DNA of 64,000 bases, from NCBI GenBank assembly GCA_947642555.1, contig CANRSX010000015.1, positions 48,154-112,153 on the forward strand, in the 5' to 3' direction. This stretch comes from an uncultured Roseburia sp. Lineage in GTDB: Bacteria; Bacillota; Clostridia; Lachnospirales; Lachnospiraceae. The position numbers were made by a program, and so were the translations under genes. The notes beneath the pieces were generated by a model, which saw only the letters and a list, made by a program, of their open reading frames with translations, did not search any database and was not told where the DNA came from. Shown here piece after piece: positions 16,153-25,900 of the stretch (positions within the stretch are counted from its first letter, which is position 1; each line of letters opens with the position of its first letter).

Positions 16153-17787
16153 ATGAATAAGATCGCAAAAAAAGTACCGTTGAAATACTTCTTCTATTCC
16201 ATGATGCTTCTTTTGATCCTTCCCTCTGTGATTATGCTGCTGCTGCTTTTTTCCTATTCCTACTACAGGGAGAAAACCCATACGCAGGAGAACATCATCC
16301 AGACACAGAAAGACATCTCCGACTCGTTCTCCTCCTCTTTGGACTGGATCGAAAACACCATCACTCATGCCTGCTACGATTACAATTTTTTAAACTTTGG
16401 AAACAACAGCAACACACAGGTACTGGAACGCCGCACCTCTGATTTTTTATCCTCCCATAAGCATAATCTGATGAGCAATCATGAGGTGATCGCAATGTTT
16501 CTTTATAATTCCAAATGCGATTATTTTTATCCGGTCTACAAATACTATACCATGAGCAATCTGGGGGAAGCAATGTACGGGATCTGCACCGGGTTAACGG
16601 AGCTTGACGAGGAATCCGTCACATTCACCCGGACGATCAACGGACATGCCTACGTCATCCGGGCCGAGATACGCAGATACGGAACGCTGGCCGTCCTTCT
16701 GGATCCCGGCCGGAATGTAAAGCTGAACAGCTACAATAACGTCGTCACGGAAAAGGGATCCTATTCCTTTGTGGAAAATATCCCGTCGGATGCAGAGCTC
16801 CTTGTACAGGGGGAGAAGGTGGACAGCCTGGATCTGTATGTTCAGTACATCGGAACAATCTCACAGCCCTTTAACACGGTTCAGATTGTGATGCTGATCG
16901 TGATTCTGTCCCTTGTGATCATCAACACCTGGATCTTTTTCTCGGTCACCCAGTACATTCTCAATCCGCTGCTGCGCATCTCCCGTTCCATCGACTCGAT
17001 CCTGGAGGGGAACACGGATGACCGGATTACATCCATCCGCGTATTTGACGACATCGCAAAGATCGGGGACGGCATCAACAACATGCTGGACAGCATCCAG
17101 CGGCACGAGGCGGAGACCTATTCCAGCCGGCTGGACGCAGTGCAGGCAAAGCTGCAGTTTCTGCAATTGCAGATACGGCCTCATTTTTATCTGAACTGCC
17201 TGAAAAATTTAAATTCCCTGATCCTGCTGGACCGGAAGGAGGAGGCCCAGACCCTGCTGATCGCGCTCTCCGACTATATCGCCCACACCTTCCGCGACAT
17301 TAAAAATTATATCTCCATCCGCGAAGAGCTGGCCATGGTTCAGAGCTATATCAACCTGTGCAACATGTTAGGCCAGCACGTCGAACTGGAGCTCTCGCTG
17401 TCAGGCCGCTGCGCGAATATGCAGTGCCTGCCCATGACAATACTGATTTTTGTAGAAAACAGCAGCAAGCACGCGCAGGTGTCAGACCGGCTGAATGTCC
17501 GGATCTCCATCGATCTTCTGGAGGACACGTCTGACAGCCGTGATATGTTAATTATCATCCGGGATGACGGAGGCGGTTATCCGGAGCATGTACTGCATGA
17601 ATTTGCCAGAACGGATCCCTCCAGAATGAGCTACCGGACCACGCAGATCGGCATGTCAAATGTTTTGTACCGGCTGTGGCTGGTCTACCGGGAGGAAGCC
17701 GCCGTCACAATCCGAAATGAAGACGGCTGTGCCATCGCGGAGATCCTGATTCCCGCTGAGCCCCTGCCGGTAAAGGAGGAATTATGA
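16153..17787 (+). CDS. YesM-type sensor histidine kinase
   Basis: 544 residues. Transmembrane helix at about 12-35, extracellular sensor region, second helix at about 240-265, HAMP, then a His_kinase domain of the LytS/YesM type with phospho-acceptor His344 in IRPHFYLNCL and an ATPase core (ENSSKHA, RDDGGGYPE). The usual H-box context NPHFLYN is altered to RPHFYLN. Ribosome site AGGAGG is about 12 bases from ATG. Its stop overlaps the regulator start as ATGA. Such pairs control neighbouring Lpl-type sugar importers. Confidence 0.88.
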   Translation: MNKIAKKVPLKYFFYSMMLLLILPSVIMLLLLFSYSYYREKTHTQENIIQTQKDISDSFSSSLDWIENTITHACYDYNFLNFGNNSNTQVLERRTSDFLSSHKHNLMSNHEVIAMFLYNSKCDYFYPVYKYYTMSNLGEAMYGICTGLTELDEESVTFTRTINGHAYVIRAEIRRYGTLAVLLDPGRNVKLNSYNNVVTEKGSYSFVENIPSDAELLVQGEKVDSLDLYVQYIGTISQPFNTVQIVMLIVILSLVIINTWIFFSVTQYILNPLLRISRSIDSILEGNTDDRITSIRVFDDIAKIGDGINNMLDSIQRHEAETYSSRLDAVQAKLQFLQLQIRPHFYLNCLKNLNSLILLDRKEEAQTLLIALSDYIAHTFRDIKNYISIREELAMVQSYINLCNMLGQHVELELSLSGRCANMQCLPMTILIFVENSSKHAQVSDRLNVRISIDLLEDTSDSRDMLIIIRDDGGGYPEHVLHEFARTDPSRMSYRTTQIGMSNVLYRLWLVYREEAAVTIRNEDGCAIAEILIPAEPLPVKEEL

Positions 17788-19058
17788 ATCTGTTAATTGT
17801 AGACGATCAGTCCAATGTATTAACCTGGTTAGCCACGTCGATTTCCTGGAGCGACATCGGTATCAGTCATGTCTATTCCGCCTCCTCCGTTCTGACTGCC
17901 AAAGAAATCATCCGCTCCCATGACATTCAGATCCTGCTGACCGACATCGAGATGCCCGTACAGTCCGGCCTGGACCTGATCAAATGGATCCGTGAAAAGG
18001 AGCTTCCCATCGAGAGCATTCTTCTGACCTCTCACACGGATTTTATGTATGCAAAGCAGGCAATCCCCTTAGGTGTTCTCGATTATGTGATCCAGCCTGC
18101 CGGCGAAACGGAGATCAAAGAGACGGTTCAGAAGGCTGTGCGGTTAATCAAAGAAAAAAAGAAAATGCAGCATCAGCACAGCCTGAATCACTTTTCCCGA
18201 AAAGAGACGAATCAGCTGATTGCGCACTTTATGCAGAACTGGCCCCGGCAGAAAACAGGGTTTTCCTCCGGGGCGGATGAACTGGCGGATTACTTAGGCC
18301 AGCTGGCGGATCTTGGCATTCACTGTGAAAAGGAGGACAGCTGCCTCCTCTTCATCCTTCAGGTTCAGGAATGGCACACCATCCCGGACGCACCCTTACA
18401 GCTGCTGGCGCAGTATGAGGAGATCGCCGGCGAGGTCTTCTCTTACATCCAGGGGGATTTTCTGTCCTTTATCACGGAGGATTCCTCCCTGGTCACCATG
18501 CTGGTATCCCCCGCACAGGAGGATATCGAAGAATATCTGCGCATTCTGAATGAAAACGTTCAGAGCGCTTTTTCGTGCGTCTCCGTCATTTTTTACAGCC
18601 AGGCCACCATGCAGTCTTTTGCTGAGACCTTTGAATATCTCATGCACAATGAGGCGCTGCAGGAAAAACAGAACGGCGCTTCCATTCACAGGGTCGTACC
18701 CATTACAAAAGAAAACGCCGTCTCCATCCATTATCAGAATTATTACGATCAGATCTGCGCCTATATCCGGGAAAATATCACCTCGCAGATTTCGCGCCGC
18801 GATATTTCAAAGCATATCCACATTTCTTCGGACTATATTTCTCACATTGTCCGGTCCGTGGGAAACTGTTCCTGCAACGAGCTCATCCGGAACATGAAGA
18901 TGGATTATGCGCAGAAGCTGGTCCGTACTACCTCCATGTCCATCGGGAATATCGCCGCGAAGTGCGGCTATGATTCCTTCGCCTACTTCACCCGGGTGTA
19001 CAAATCCATCTATGGGGTGAGCCCCAGCAGGGACCGGCTGCAGCACTATCACGGTTAG
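17784..19058 (+). CDS. YesN-type AraC response regulator
   Basis: 424 residues: receiver domain (1-120) with phospho-Asp54 in LLTDIEMP, a central linker region, and two AraC helix-turn-helix motifs at the C-terminus (about 325-420; GNIAAKCGYDSFAYFTRVY). Starts within the kinase stop codon. It ends by overlapping the convergently read permease gene by 4 bp. Expected to activate the flanking importer/esterase operons when its sensor detects extracellular substrate. Confidence 0.88.
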   Translation: MNLLIVDDQSNVLTWLATSISWSDIGISHVYSASSVLTAKEIIRSHDIQILLTDIEMPVQSGLDLIKWIREKELPIESILLTSHTDFMYAKQAIPLGVLDYVIQPAGETEIKETVQKAVRLIKEKKKMQHQHSLNHFSRKETNQLIAHFMQNWPRQKTGFSSGADELADYLGQLADLGIHCEKEDSCLLFILQVQEWHTIPDAPLQLLAQYEEIAGEVFSYIQGDFLSFITEDSSLVTMLVSPAQEDIEEYLRILNENVQSAFSCVSVIFYSQATMQSFAETFEYLMHNEALQEKQNGASIHRVVPITKENAVSIHYQNYYDQICAYIRENITSQISRRDISKHIHISSDYISHIVRSVGNCSCNELIRNMKMDYAQKLVRTTSMSIGNIAAKCGYDSFAYFTRVYKSIYGVSPSRDRLQHYHG

Positions 19059-19945
19059 CTCTTTACCGCGCCCACCGTCATACCTGTCACAAAATATTTC
19101 TGTACAAACGGATAGATACACAGGATCGGAAGCGTGGACACCACGATACTTGCGTATTCGATGGATTTTTTGTACAGGTTTGCATTATTCTGCAGGCTGG
19201 ACGCCGCTTCCTCCATATCCGCGGTGGACGTGATCAGGATCTCCCGCAGGATCATCTGCAGCGGATAATACTCGCTCTTTGTGGGTATATAGAGCAGCGC
19301 TGAAAAATAATCATTCCATTTCGCCACGGCGGTAAAGAGCATGATCACCGCAAAGGTCGCCTTACATAACGGCAGGATCACCCGAACCAGCACCAGCAGG
19401 TCGGACGCCCCGTCTATGTGCGCCGCCTCCTCTAACTCCGTCGGAATCCCTTCCATGGCAGTTCTCATGATGATAATGTTAAATACCGTAAGCGCTCCCG
19501 GAATGACCATGGCAAAAGGCGTATCCACCATGCCAAGCGCCCGGATCGTCATATAGGTCGGGATCATGCCGCCGTTGAAGAGCATGGTAAACGCGATAAA
19601 CATCATAAACCGGTTGCGGTAGAAAAAGCGTTTCCTGGAAAAAACATACCCTGCAACTGTAGTAAGCACTCCTGTCAGCAGGCAGGTGGACACAATATAA
19701 AAAATCGTATTCTTATATGCCCTCCACAGTCTCCGGTATCTCAAAATCACTTTATAGGCATTTATGTCCAGATGTTCCAGCGGCCAGTATACCAGTCCCT
19801 TATGCGTGTTCAGCGCTGTAGGATTGCTGAGAGAAGCCATCACCATATGCCAGATCGGAATCACGCAGATGTAACAGACAATCAGCAGCAGGATCACATC
19901 GATCACCAAAAACAGAATACGTCCGGGTTTTAATTTTGTTTTCAT
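19055..19945 (-). CDS. Carbohydrate ABC permease (LplC/YtcP-like)
   Basis: 296-residue CUT1-type inner membrane permease with about six helices. The EAA loop contacting the ATPase is visible as LEEAAHIDGASDLLVLVRV near residue 180. Second permease of the importer, 15 bp after its partner. The gene end overlaps the regulator gene end on the other strand. Confidence 0.88.
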   Translation of the reverse strand: MKTKLKPGRILFLVIDVILLLIVCYICVIPIWHMVMASLSNPTALNTHKGLVYWPLEHLDINAYKVILRYRRLWRAYKNTIFYIVSTCLLTGVLTTVAGYVFSRKRFFYRNRFMMFIAFTMLFNGGMIPTYMTIRALGMVDTPFAMVIPGALTVFNIIIMRTAMEGIPTELEEAAHIDGASDLLVLVRVILPLCKATFAVIMLFTAVAKWNDYFSALLYIPTKSEYYPLQMILREILITSTADMEEAASSLQNNANLYKKSIEYASIVVSTLPILCIYPFVQKYFVTGMTVGAVKS

Positions 19946-19960
19946 CCGTCAGTCCCCCCC

Positions 19961-20929
19961 TTAGAACATGGAAGTATCGGTCAGCTTCTTTAAGATCTTA
20001 TTCGAGGTCAGAAGCAGCGTCGTTCCAATCAGCGAGTTAAATAATCCTACAGCTGTAGACAGGCTGTAATCCATCTGCTCTAAGCCCAGTCGGTATACGT
20101 AGGTGTTAATCACATCGGACACCTCATAATTTGCCGCATTATAGAGCAGCAGGATCTTATCCGCTCCCACCGAGAATACCGTTCCCATCCGCATGATAAA
20201 CATCATAATGATGGTGGGCATAATCCCGGGCAGAGTGATATGCCAGCACTGACGCCAGTAACCTGCCCCGTCCACCTTCGCCGCGTCATACAGCTCCTGG
20301 TCGATGGCGCTTAAAGCCGCCAGGTAGATGATCGCGCCATATCCGATCCCCTGCCAGGTTCCGGACAAAATATACACCGGCCGGAACCAGGAGGGAATAT
20401 TTAACAGGTTTTCGCTGACGCCGCCTGTCAGAAAACGCAGCGCGTTTGAAATCACGCCGCCAGCCTTACAGAAATTCAGCACCATCCCCATGGCCACAAC
20501 GGAAGAGATAAAGTAGGGCAGATAGCTGGTGGTCTGCACGATCTTTTTAAATGCCTTCTGTTTCATCTCATTCAGCAGAAGCGCGAATATGATGGGCGCC
20601 GGAAAATTTACGAGCAGATCCAGCACACCGATATAAATCGTATTCCGCATCAGCCGGCCGACAAACGGACCGTTGAAAAAAGTCTGAAAATTCTTTAATC
20701 CCACAAACTTACTGCCAAAGATACCCTTGACCGGCGTATATTTTTCAAAGGCCATGACCAGCCCGAACATCGGCACATAGTTAAAGATGATAAAGTATGC
20801 CAGTATCACTGCCAGAAATACATACAGCATCTTATTCCGACGGATGTCCACTTTCAGATTGTGCGGCACCGCCTTTATCCCGCCGCCTATGATGTACCCC
20901 TGCACCTTTTTCTTCTGCTTTTTTTTCAC
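19961..20929 (-). CDS. Carbohydrate ABC permease (LplB-like)
   Basis: 322-residue CUT1-type permease, EAA loop YDAAKVDGAGYWRQCWHITL near residue 215, about six helices, C-terminal signature LTDTSMF typical of LplB. I chose a GTG start at 20929 because AGAGGAG precedes it by eight bases; an in-frame ATG at 20992 has only a close AAGG. Follows carboxylesterase copy D, so importer and enzyme are co-transcribed. Confidence 0.85.
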   Translation of the reverse strand: MKKKQKKKVQGYIIGGGIKAVPHNLKVDIRRNKMLYVFLAVILAYFIIFNYVPMFGLVMAFEKYTPVKGIFGSKFVGLKNFQTFFNGPFVGRLMRNTIYIGVLDLLVNFPAPIIFALLLNEMKQKAFKKIVQTTSYLPYFISSVVAMGMVLNFCKAGGVISNALRFLTGGVSENLLNIPSWFRPVYILSGTWQGIGYGAIIYLAALSAIDQELYDAAKVDGAGYWRQCWHITLPGIMPTIIMMFIMRMGTVFSVGADKILLLYNAANYEVSDVINTYVYRLGLEQMDYSLSTAVGLFNSLIGTTLLLTSNKILKKLTDTSMF

Positions 20930-20998
20930 GTGTGCTTCTCCTCTCTTCCCTGATGTTTCACCGGCGTCTTCGCCGACATATGCCGGTTTCATATCCTT

Positions 20999-22576
20999 TT
21001 AATAGAGCCAGTCTCTCCCGCTCTCTTCCTCATCCACATCCTTCGGAACGGAGACTTTTGTAATGCCTGATGGCGGACCATATGTTTTTATCTTTTCCAA
21101 AAGCTCTGTATCCACATTGGCGCGGCATTCGGATCTGCGGTCAAATACCATCGTCTCTTTTCCATCCGCGGTAAAGGGCATCCATTTCGCCATTCCTTTA
21201 TGATTGGGATTGCCGGTATAGGCCAGGGCGATCAGCGAACCTGCCATCTCATCCTCCAGCTGTTCCGTAACGCCCTCTATATTGGCCACCGGTACACGGT
21301 CCGCATTATGGAACATAAAGGGGATATCCGCGCAGTGCCATGCCGGGACGCCGTCGTTGATATCGAATACCAGACCAAACTGATAGTTATATCCAGGCGC
21401 CTGCGGGCCTGATTTCGCCCTGACCGTCAGGAACTCTACCGCACCGGGCCTCACCCAGTAATCCAGCTTTGCCAGCACGGACAGGTCCTTGCCCGGATAT
21501 GCCTTTTGGAAGGCTTCGACCACCTCGTCGCTGTGCGCTCCGTAGATCTCTCTGACTGCCGCCATTTTCTCCTCCTCCGGCGCCGTGCAGGGAAGACCCG
21601 GCACAAAGGCCTTAAACTCCGCAATCGCGGTTCCGACAACCGTAGGCACTTTTTTTGCATACTCCGTGAATCCCACGTCACAGGGATGGCCCATGTGATA
21701 ATCGTTCGCCACCGGCCCCCAGTTGATCCCGGTCTGCAGATTGTTGCAGGCGCGGATAAAGGCCTTCATCAGGACCCGGTACGGCACCGTCTCAAGCTGT
21801 TCGTATTCCTCCCGCGGAATGTTGAGAACCTTTAACATCTCCTCCGCGATCGGCGCGTGGGGCGGATCACTTTCCCTGTGGAAATTGTCGGAGCCGGACA
21901 TGATCATCGCCTTGTGGTACAGGCCGTCCGCCGCCGGCGTCTGAAGCATCGTATAGACCTTTCCGCCGCCGCCGGACTGCCCGAAGATCGTCACGTTATC
22001 CGGATCCCCGCCGAATGCGGCGATGTTGTCATGTACCCACTGCAGCGCGGCCACCAGGTCCGTCACCCCGGCATTGACCGAATTCGCGTATTTTTCATCG
22101 AAAGAGGAAAGATCAAAATATCCCAGGATGTTCAGCCTGTGATTTAAGGTAACGACCACCACATCTCCGTATTCGCAGAGCGCGTCGCCCTCATAGGCCG
22201 CCTGCTCCAGGGAAGAGCCGTTGGAGAAGCCACCCCCGTGGAACCATATCAGAACCGGCTTCTTTGCGTCCGCATCCAGCGATTTTGTCCAAATATTCAG
22301 ATACTGGCATTCCTCCTTCTCCGGCCAGAACCGGTGCGGTATCATCACTTCTCCCGCCGGAATCGGATCCCCATAGGTCGGGGCTACCGGGCCATAGTTC
22401 GTGGCGTCTTTGATCCCCTCCCAGGGTTCTACAGGCGTCGCGGGCTGAAAACGCTTCGCATGGGCGTACCGGATCCCGCGGAAGTGAAACATCCCGTCCA
22501 GTTCAAATCCTCTCAATTTTCCATTCGGAGTATCCGCCACGGGATAATCCGGTCTGCATACAAATTTTCTTGCCAT
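20999..22576 (-). CDS. Carboxylesterase type B (copy D)
   Basis: 525-residue cytosolic esterase, closest in motif pattern to copy C: FRGIRYAHAKRF near residue 31, QYLNIW near 92, FHGGGFSNGSS near 113, GQSGGGGK nucleophile elbow near 200, AWHCADIPFMFHN catalytic His, and final DWLY. ATG preceded by AAAGGAGGACATT. First gene of the permease operon, on the far side of the two-component genes from the other three copies. Confidence 0.88.
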   Translation of the reverse strand: MARKFVCRPDYPVADTPNGKLRGFELDGMFHFRGIRYAHAKRFQPATPVEPWEGIKDATNYGPVAPTYGDPIPAGEVMIPHRFWPEKEECQYLNIWTKSLDADAKKPVLIWFHGGGFSNGSSLEQAAYEGDALCEYGDVVVVTLNHRLNILGYFDLSSFDEKYANSVNAGVTDLVAALQWVHDNIAAFGGDPDNVTIFGQSGGGGKVYTMLQTPAADGLYHKAMIMSGSDNFHRESDPPHAPIAEEMLKVLNIPREEYEQLETVPYRVLMKAFIRACNNLQTGINWGPVANDYHMGHPCDVGFTEYAKKVPTVVGTAIAEFKAFVPGLPCTAPEEEKMAAVREIYGAHSDEVVEAFQKAYPGKDLSVLAKLDYWVRPGAVEFLTVRAKSGPQAPGYNYQFGLVFDINDGVPAWHCADIPFMFHNADRVPVANIEGVTEQLEDEMAGSLIALAYTGNPNHKGMAKWMPFTADGKETMVFDRRSECRANVDTELLEKIKTYGPPSGITKVSVPKDVDEEESGRDWLY

Positions 22577-22680
22577 AATGTCCTCCTTTTTCAGTTTTTT
22601 CGATGGGTGGATCTGTCATGAGTAAAAGGTATCAGAAGCGGCCGGCAAATACAATTCACGAATCAGTTCAAAACTATAAA

Positions 22681-22705
22681 AAACGGGCTGTGATTCCGCC
22701 CGTTT
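22681..22705 (-). terminator. Terminator upstream of esterase copy D
   Basis: AAACGGGC pairs with GCCCGTTT across nine bases; the minus strand continues TTTATAG, fitting a leftward terminator. Confidence 0.65.
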
Positions 22706-22827
22706 TCCGGCCTTTATAAAAAAAGCTGACTGTGGATATCAAAACAGAATATAAGAATAACAGACAAAATGATCTGGTTCGCCCACTTTGCGGGGCAAGG
22801 CTGAATTTTCTCCATAAAATGGAAAAG

Positions 22828-22853
22828 CCCGCTCCTGCCGAAACAGGAGCGGG
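22828..22853 (-). terminator. Terminator of the MacB-like operon
   Basis: CCCGCTCCTG pairs with CAGGAGCGGG across six bases, followed on the minus strand by CTTTTCC. Confidence 0.75.
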
Positions 22854-22959
22854 ACCGGCTCATCCGAAGACGAACCGGAATTTCTGACCAAATTCATATT
22901 ACCACTTTCTGGCAGAAAATGCAAGTGTAATTTTAAAAAAATTTACGTTTGTTTTACGT

Positions 22960-25900
22960 TTACTCGATACTCTTCAGCGCCTCCACCGGATCAATCCCGT
23001 CTAACATCCGGTCCGTAATCAGATTCACGATCAGCGCAAACCCGAACGAAATCCCGGCCGCCATCGCGTAGCTCACCGGATGTAAGGATACCGCCAGGTA
23101 GATGGAGGGCATATTCAGCACATAGGTAAGCGTCTGCGCGAATCCATAGCCCAGCGGAACTCCCAATATAATTCCGAATACCGTGAGAATCAGCGTCTCC
23201 TTATCCACGTACAGATGTACCTCCCGGTCAAAAAAGCCGAGTACCTTGATCGTGGCCAGCTCCCTGTTCCGTTCTGAGATATTGGTCGTCGCGAGGGTAA
23301 AGAGCACGGTAAACGCCAGGCAGGCCGACATCACGATCACGATATAAACAAGCATATTGATCAGCGCAAACGCACTGGAAAACTCTTCCTTAAGCTCCTC
23401 GGTGCTGACGGAGGAGAGCACGCCGTCCTGCTCCCCCAGTCCTTTTGCGTATGCGGACGGATCTTTGCACTGTTCTGAAAAATGCACCAGCACGCCGTTT
23501 GGCTCATACTCCCCGAACAGCTCCTCATACGCCGCCTCTGTCAGATAGACGCTGTTTCCGAGATAATGCTTCACCACCTCCGTCACCGGCAGCTTTGCCT
23601 GCTTTAAATCCATATCCTGCAGAACCGCCGTATCCCCGGGGGAAAGACCAAGGATATTCGCGGCATTCTGCGTGATAAACGCACCGTCGTCCGACAGCGT
23701 CAGCATCCGTCCGTCCGGGCTTTCCAGGCGGATGTAATCCGACAGATCCGCATCCTCTGGTATCACAAACATCTGTACCTTTTCCGCTCTGCCGTCAGCA
23801 TTTATCAGTTTTACAGATGTAATCATCAGATTCAGCACATCCTCCGTCTGATCATCCTTTGTCACATAAGCTAACAGCGTTTCATTGTCCCCGTCCGATG
23901 CCACTGCCATCAGATCATAGCGGTACACCTGCTCATACTGTCTCGGCATCAGATCCGTCACGGAGTCCTTAATCGCAAAACCGAACAGCAGCAGTGCCAT
24001 ACAGCCCATGATGCCGGCCACGGTCATAAACAGACGCTTTTTGTATCGGAACAGATTTCGGGCCGTCACCTTGTTCAGGAAGGAAAAACGATTCCACACC
24101 GGCGTGATATATTCTAACAGCACGCGCGACCCCGAGCGCGGCGATTTCGGCCGCATCAGCGCGGCGGGCGTCTGCTTAAGCTCCGTCCGGCACGCGGCAA
24201 GCGTCGCGCACACGATTCCTCCGATAAACAGCAGGGAACCCGCAGCCCCGGATACCGGATTCACCCGGATCGCATACTCCGGCAGCAGATACATGACGTC
24301 AAAGATAATAAAAATAATTTCGGGAAGCACCACAAATCCCCCGAACAGCCCCAGCAGACACCCGAACGTCCCCGCCAGCAGCGCATAGCGCAGATATTTT
24401 CTCCGAATCTCCATATCCGTAAATCCAAGCGCCTTATAGGTGCCGATCAGACCGCGGTCCTCCTCCACCATCCGGGTGATCGTCGTTAAGCTGATTAAAA
24501 CCGCCACGATCAGAAACAAACTCGGGAATACCGTCCCGATCGCCTCGATCGAACCGGCGTCGCTCACGACATTGGCATATGCGCTTAAAGAGGTCCGGTC
24601 CTGGACATACCAGCGGGTCATATCAATATCCGCGATCTCCCGTTCGGCGTCCGCGAGCTCTTCCTCCGCCTCCAGACGCTTCTCCTCATACTCTTCCCAG
24701 CCGTCCGCAAGCTCTTCCTCTCCGTCAAGAAGCTCCTGCCTGGCATCTTCCAGCTCCTGCCGTCCGTCTTCCAGCTCCTGCCGTCCGTCTTCCAGCTCCT
24801 TTCGCCCGTCCGCGAGCTCCTGTCTTACCTCTTCTTCCTTCCGGTTTAGCTCCTCCTCCCCCTTTGCAATCTCCTCCCTGGCCAGAAGCAGCGACGCATA
24901 TCCGCTGTCAATCTGCTGCTTTCCCTCGAGAATGCTCTGCTCATTGTCCGCAATCTGCTGCCATGCCGCCGCAAACTGCTCCTTCGCGGTTTGCTCCTGT
25001 TCCGCTAACAGGGCGAGCTGCCCGTTTAGCACCTGCTGCGTCGCCTGCACCTGCCCAAGACCGGACGCCAGCAGAAGGAGCTGTCCCGGCAGCGCCTCCA
25101 GCTGCTGTTTCTGCGCCGTCAGCATCGCGATCTGCTGCGCCTGCTCCGGGATATTCGGATCGAGCATGGCAATCTGCTGATCGATTCCCGCCTTCATCGG
25201 ATCCGTCACCTGGGAAAATGCCGCTAAAAATGCCTGCTGCGCGGCCTGCACATGCTCTGGCAGCATTCCGGCATCCGGAAGGGGCGCAGAGGCATCCGCA
25301 CTCCCGGCGTCCGCAGCGCCTGCTGCCAGCTGCTCCTCGATCACAGGCACATACATCTCTGTCAGCGCCTGCACATATGCATCCCACTGCGCCTGCGGAA
25401 ACCCTCCTGCGAACATCCCCGTCACAGCGGCAAGCTGTCCGGTCAGCTCTTCTTTTGCCCCGGCGGCAGCCGCCAGATTCTCTTCAAGCGCTGCCCTGCC
25501 GGCGGCAAGCTGCGCATACGCGTCCGCCTCTTTTGCGGCAAGCTCCTCCTTCGCCGCGGCGAGCTGGTCTGATCCTGCCAGAAGCCCGCCCATGGCCTGG
25601 TCAAGCTGCGCCCTTCCCTCCTCGATCTGCGCGTAGCCGTCCGCAAGCTCCTCCCTGGCTTTTGCGATCTCCTCCGCTGCCTCGCGTTCGCCGTCCAGAA
25701 GCTCTTTTTCGCCGTCCGCAAGCTCTTTTTCGCCGTCCAGCAGCTCCTGCTCTCCGTCATTCAGCTCCTGCCAGCCCTCGTCGATCTCCTCCTGTGCGTC
25801 GTCTAACTCTTTCTTCGCGTCGGAAAGCTTCTCGTCCGCCTCGGCTCTCGCATCCCCGAGCTTCTCATATGCCTCGCCTGTGATCTCATCGTAGCGCGCC

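Larger units (their letters stand above)
22577..22959. other. 383-bp intergenic region with two hairpins
   Basis: Holds the leader of esterase copy D and two leftward terminators (22681-22705 and 22828-22853). The stretch between them carries no recognisable gene. A short minus-strand helix GCCC/GGGC near 22794-22800 is the only other structure seen. Confidence 0.45.

Noticed and set aside
22739..22924. 61-residue minus-strand frame between two terminators
   Set aside because: Overlaps a terminator hairpin and lacks a ribosome site.
24650..25800. CRISPR-like repetition
   Set aside because: Short imperfect repeats encode coiled-coil heptads; no regular repeat-spacer pattern. No CRISPR array seen anywhere.
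24440..25883. Ser/Arg/Pro-rich plus-strand open frames
   Set aside because: Mirror the repetitive coiled-coil coding region of the MacB-like permease; low-complexity products.
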